Shown: positions 5,846 through 7,273 of the stretch, one piece after another
How the letters are laid out: every line of letters starts with the position of its first letter
Position numbering within the stretch: the stretch's first letter is position 1
Source: CAZXCQ01 sp964639275
GTDB taxonomy: Bacteria > Desulfobacterota > DSM-4660 > Desulfatiglandales > Desulfatiglandaceae
DNA: 7,273 nucleotides
Direction: 5' to 3'
Assembly: GCA_964639275.1 (NCBI GenBank)
Contig: CAZXCQ010000308.1
Span: forward strand, 1 to 7,273
The notes under the pieces: model-generated
Databases searched by the model: none
Told to the model about the DNA's origin: nothing
What the model saw: the letters and a program-made list of their open reading frames with translations, nothing else
Made by a program: the position numbers and the translations under genes

Positions 5846-5925
5846 CCTTGCGCCTTATGCCTTGTACCTTACGCCTCGTGCCTTGTGCCGCTCGGCTGAG
5901 CTCGCCGCAAGCCTTACGCCTATAA
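5846..5925 (+). repeat. CCTTRYG-family heptamer repeat with imperfect palindrome
   Basis: Seven 7-nt units run from 5846 to 5894 with consensus CCTTRYG; the first six differ only by transitions, and the seventh is more diverged. A GC-rich imperfect palindrome around GAGCTC follows (about 5893-5907), and then two further units, CCTTACG at 5912 and CCTATAA at 5919. The block stops 4 bp before the ribosome site of the next gene. The palindrome has no T-run and is not a convincing terminator. Confidence 0.85.
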
Positions 5926-5929
5926 CATT

Positions 5930-5935
5930 GGAGGT
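5930..5935 (+). promoter_or_regulatory. ribosome binding site of the multi-PAS sensor gene
   Basis: GGAGGT lies 7 nt before ATG 5943. A TTG directly precedes the ATG in frame, as in the first gene, but spacing favours the ATG. No clear promoter is seen in the 170-bp gap, so read-through from the kinase gene is possible. Confidence 0.8.
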
Positions 5936-5942
5936 ATTTTTG

Positions 5943-7273
5943 ATGGCAAAGAAACCCACTTATGAAGAATTGGAGCAAAGGGTCAACGAGTTAGAGGAAA
6001 AAATCCATAACCAGAGGCGGTCTGAAAAGACGTTGCGGGAAAGTGAAGCGAGATTTCGCGCCATATTCGAGCAGGCGGCCGTTGGTGTTGGCGTTATTGA
6101 GACCCAAACGGGGCGATTTATCAGGGTCAATCAGAAATACTGTGACATAGTGGGTTGTAGACAGGAAGAGATATCCAGGATGACCCTTATGGAGATTACT
6201 CACCCGGATGATCTGGAGGCCTCTTTCGATAACATCGAAAGGCTGAAAAGGGGAGAGAGTCGAGGCTATACCTTTGAAAAGCGATATATTGGAAAAGACG
6301 GCTCTATTGTCTGGGTAAGCCTGACTATATCCCCCATGTGGGGTGTTGATGAGAAGCCGAATTATCATATTGCAGTGGTACGGGATATTACCAATCGCAA
6401 GCAAACCGAGGAGGCACTGAGGGAGAGTGAAGAGAAATATCGCACCCTGTTTGAGGCGGCTACCCAGTCTGGACTGGCGATAGTATTTCATCAGGACAAG
6501 GATGGCGTGGAGGCAGCGTCAGTCTTTTCAAATGAGGCGGCAGAACATATAACTGGCTATACAAAAGAGGAACTTGCCAAATTGTCCTTTCTGGATTTAA
6601 TCCATCCGATCTACCGGAATGCTGCCAGGCAGAGATATAAAAAAAGGATGGGTGGAGAAATTGTGCCGGGCGTTTTCGAGATAGTCCTTATCAGGAAGGA
6701 TGGATCGGAAGTCCCAATTGAGTTGTCTTCGGTCCCCACCAAGTTTCAAAATAGAGCAGCAGTTGTGACTTTATTCAGGGACATCACTGATCGCAAACGA
6801 ATGGAGGAGGCGCTGCAGGAGAGTGAACGGGAAAAGGCGACCATACTGAATACCCTTGCGGAGCATGTAGTGTATCACGATATGGATCTGCGCGTAGTCT
6901 GGGCCAACAGGGCCGCGGGCGAATCGATAGGCTCAAACCCTGAGGAATTTGTGGGACGACATTGTTATGAAATATGGCGTCAGAGAGAGGAACCCTGTGG
7001 AGACTGTGCAGTTATTGAGGCCATTCGTACCGGTCAGCCCCAGGAGAGAAAAAACACCCGTCCCGACGGGAGGATCTTTTTCATGCGAGGTTATCCTATT
7101 AGAGACGCAGATGGAAATATCACCGGGGCGGTTGAGGTGACCGAGGAGATCACGGAAAGAAAGCGGGCCGAGGAGACGCTGCGGGAGTCGGAGGAGAAGT
7201 ACAGGACGCTTGCGGATAGTTCACTTACCGGGGTCTTTATCCACCAAGACAGCAAGTATGTGTTTGTGAATGA
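5943..7273 (+). CDS. multi-PAS sensor protein, 3' end beyond the window
   Basis: 443 codons are visible and the frame is still open at the window edge. No transmembrane segment is seen, so the visible part is cytoplasmic. It opens with a coiled coil (YEELEQRVNELEEKI). PAS1 is at about 33-152 (FEQAAVGVGVIE to VVRDITNRKQ), PAS2 at 162-283 (ending LFRDITDRKR), PAS3 at 292-406 (ending VTEEITERKR), and PAS4 starts at about 415 and is cut. Each PAS is followed by the usual EEALRESEEKYR linker helix. PAS3 carries C341, C352 and C355 (HCYEIW, EPCGDC), a cysteine pattern seen in some PAS variants that could hold a metal or act as a redox switch (inference). The output domain lies outside the window; a histidine kinase is the commonest outcome for this architecture, but a cyclase or other output cannot be excluded. 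It starts 170 bp after the hybrid kinase, across the repeat mosaic. Confidence 0.9.
   Translation, partial: MAKKPTYEELEQRVNELEEKIHNQRRSEKTLRESEARFRAIFEQAAVGVGVIETQTGRFIRVNQKYCDIVGCRQEEISRMTLMEITHPDDLEASFDNIERLKRGESRGYTFEKRYIGKDGSIVWVSLTISPMWGVDEKPNYHIAVVRDITNRKQTEEALRESEEKYRTLFEAATQSGLAIVFHQDKDGVEAASVFSNEAAEHITGYTKEELAKLSFLDLIHPIYRNAARQRYKKRMGGEIVPGVFEIVLIRKDGSEVPIELSSVPTKFQNRAAVVTLFRDITDRKRMEEALQESEREKATILNTLAEHVVYHDMDLRVVWANRAAGESIGSNPEEFVGRHCYEIWRQREEPCGDCAVIEAIRTGQPQERKNTRPDGRIFFMRGYPIRDADGNITGAVEVTEEITERKRAEETLRESEEKYRTLADSSLTGVFIHQDSKYVFVN

Noticed and set aside
5888..5910. Intrinsic terminator after the hybrid kinase
   Set aside because: The GC-rich imperfect palindrome around GAGCTC has only a 4-bp outer stem and no T-run behind it.
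5761..5925. CRISPR array
   Set aside because: The units are 7 nt, degenerate and contiguous; there are no unique spacers of constant length and no cas genes.
5862..5926. Promoter for the multi-PAS sensor using TATAAC at 5921-5926
   Set aside because: The -10-like hexamer is good, but no -35 element stands 16-18 bp upstream; TTG-containing repeat units are too far away.
5991..6491. 166-codon minus-strand ORF
   Set aside because: It is antisense to PAS1 and PAS2 of the multi-PAS sensor, which has a good ribosome site and clear domain content.

Overview
The window looks like a chromosomal signal-transduction neighbourhood from a Desulfobacterota (classical Deltaproteobacteria) genome. That placement is inference, resting on three things: the N-terminus of the last gene (MAKKPTYEELEQRV) is a pattern I associate with multi-PAS sensors of that group; there are several stacked PAS/GAF sensor genes with HDFNN-type kinase cores; and short-period repeats decorate the gene boundaries. 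No rRNA, tRNA, CRISPR array, transposase or integrase is visible.

Layout, all genes on the + strand. (1) 1-338: gene-free leader with two inverted arms of a GGTTCA/TGAACC repeat, a sigma70-like promoter and a four-unit 9-bp tandem repeat. (2) 339-911: a small regulator with an N-terminal excisionase/MerR-like helix-turn-helix fused to a C-terminal receiver domain. (3) 912-1634: repeat remnants and a decayed histidine kinase gene, of which a PAS piece and the C-terminal end of the ATPase domain survive, with an internal deletion and a frameshift. (4) 1635-2531: a secreted family-3-type solute-binding protein. (5) 2545-5772: a 1075-residue membrane hybrid histidine kinase (extracytoplasmic sensor, GAF, PAS, HisKA, HATPase, receiver), tightly coupled to the binding protein. 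(6) 5761-5925: a mosaic of three families of 7-nt repeats that begins inside the kinase gene and supplies its stop codon. (7) 5943-7273: the 5' part of another multi-PAS sensor, open to the window edge.

Functional reading (inference): the solute-binding protein and the hybrid kinase form a two-gene sensing unit in which a periplasmic ligand is captured and read by the membrane kinase. No permease or ATPase gene is present, so uptake is not the obvious role. The receiver protein upstream may be a DNA-binding output for this or another kinase, but nothing in the sequence proves the pairing.

The least explained signals are the heptamer mosaic at 5761-5925, with related pieces at 4-30, 191-237, 912-957 and 1146-1166, and the 9-bp direct repeats immediately upstream of the helix-turn-helix regulator.
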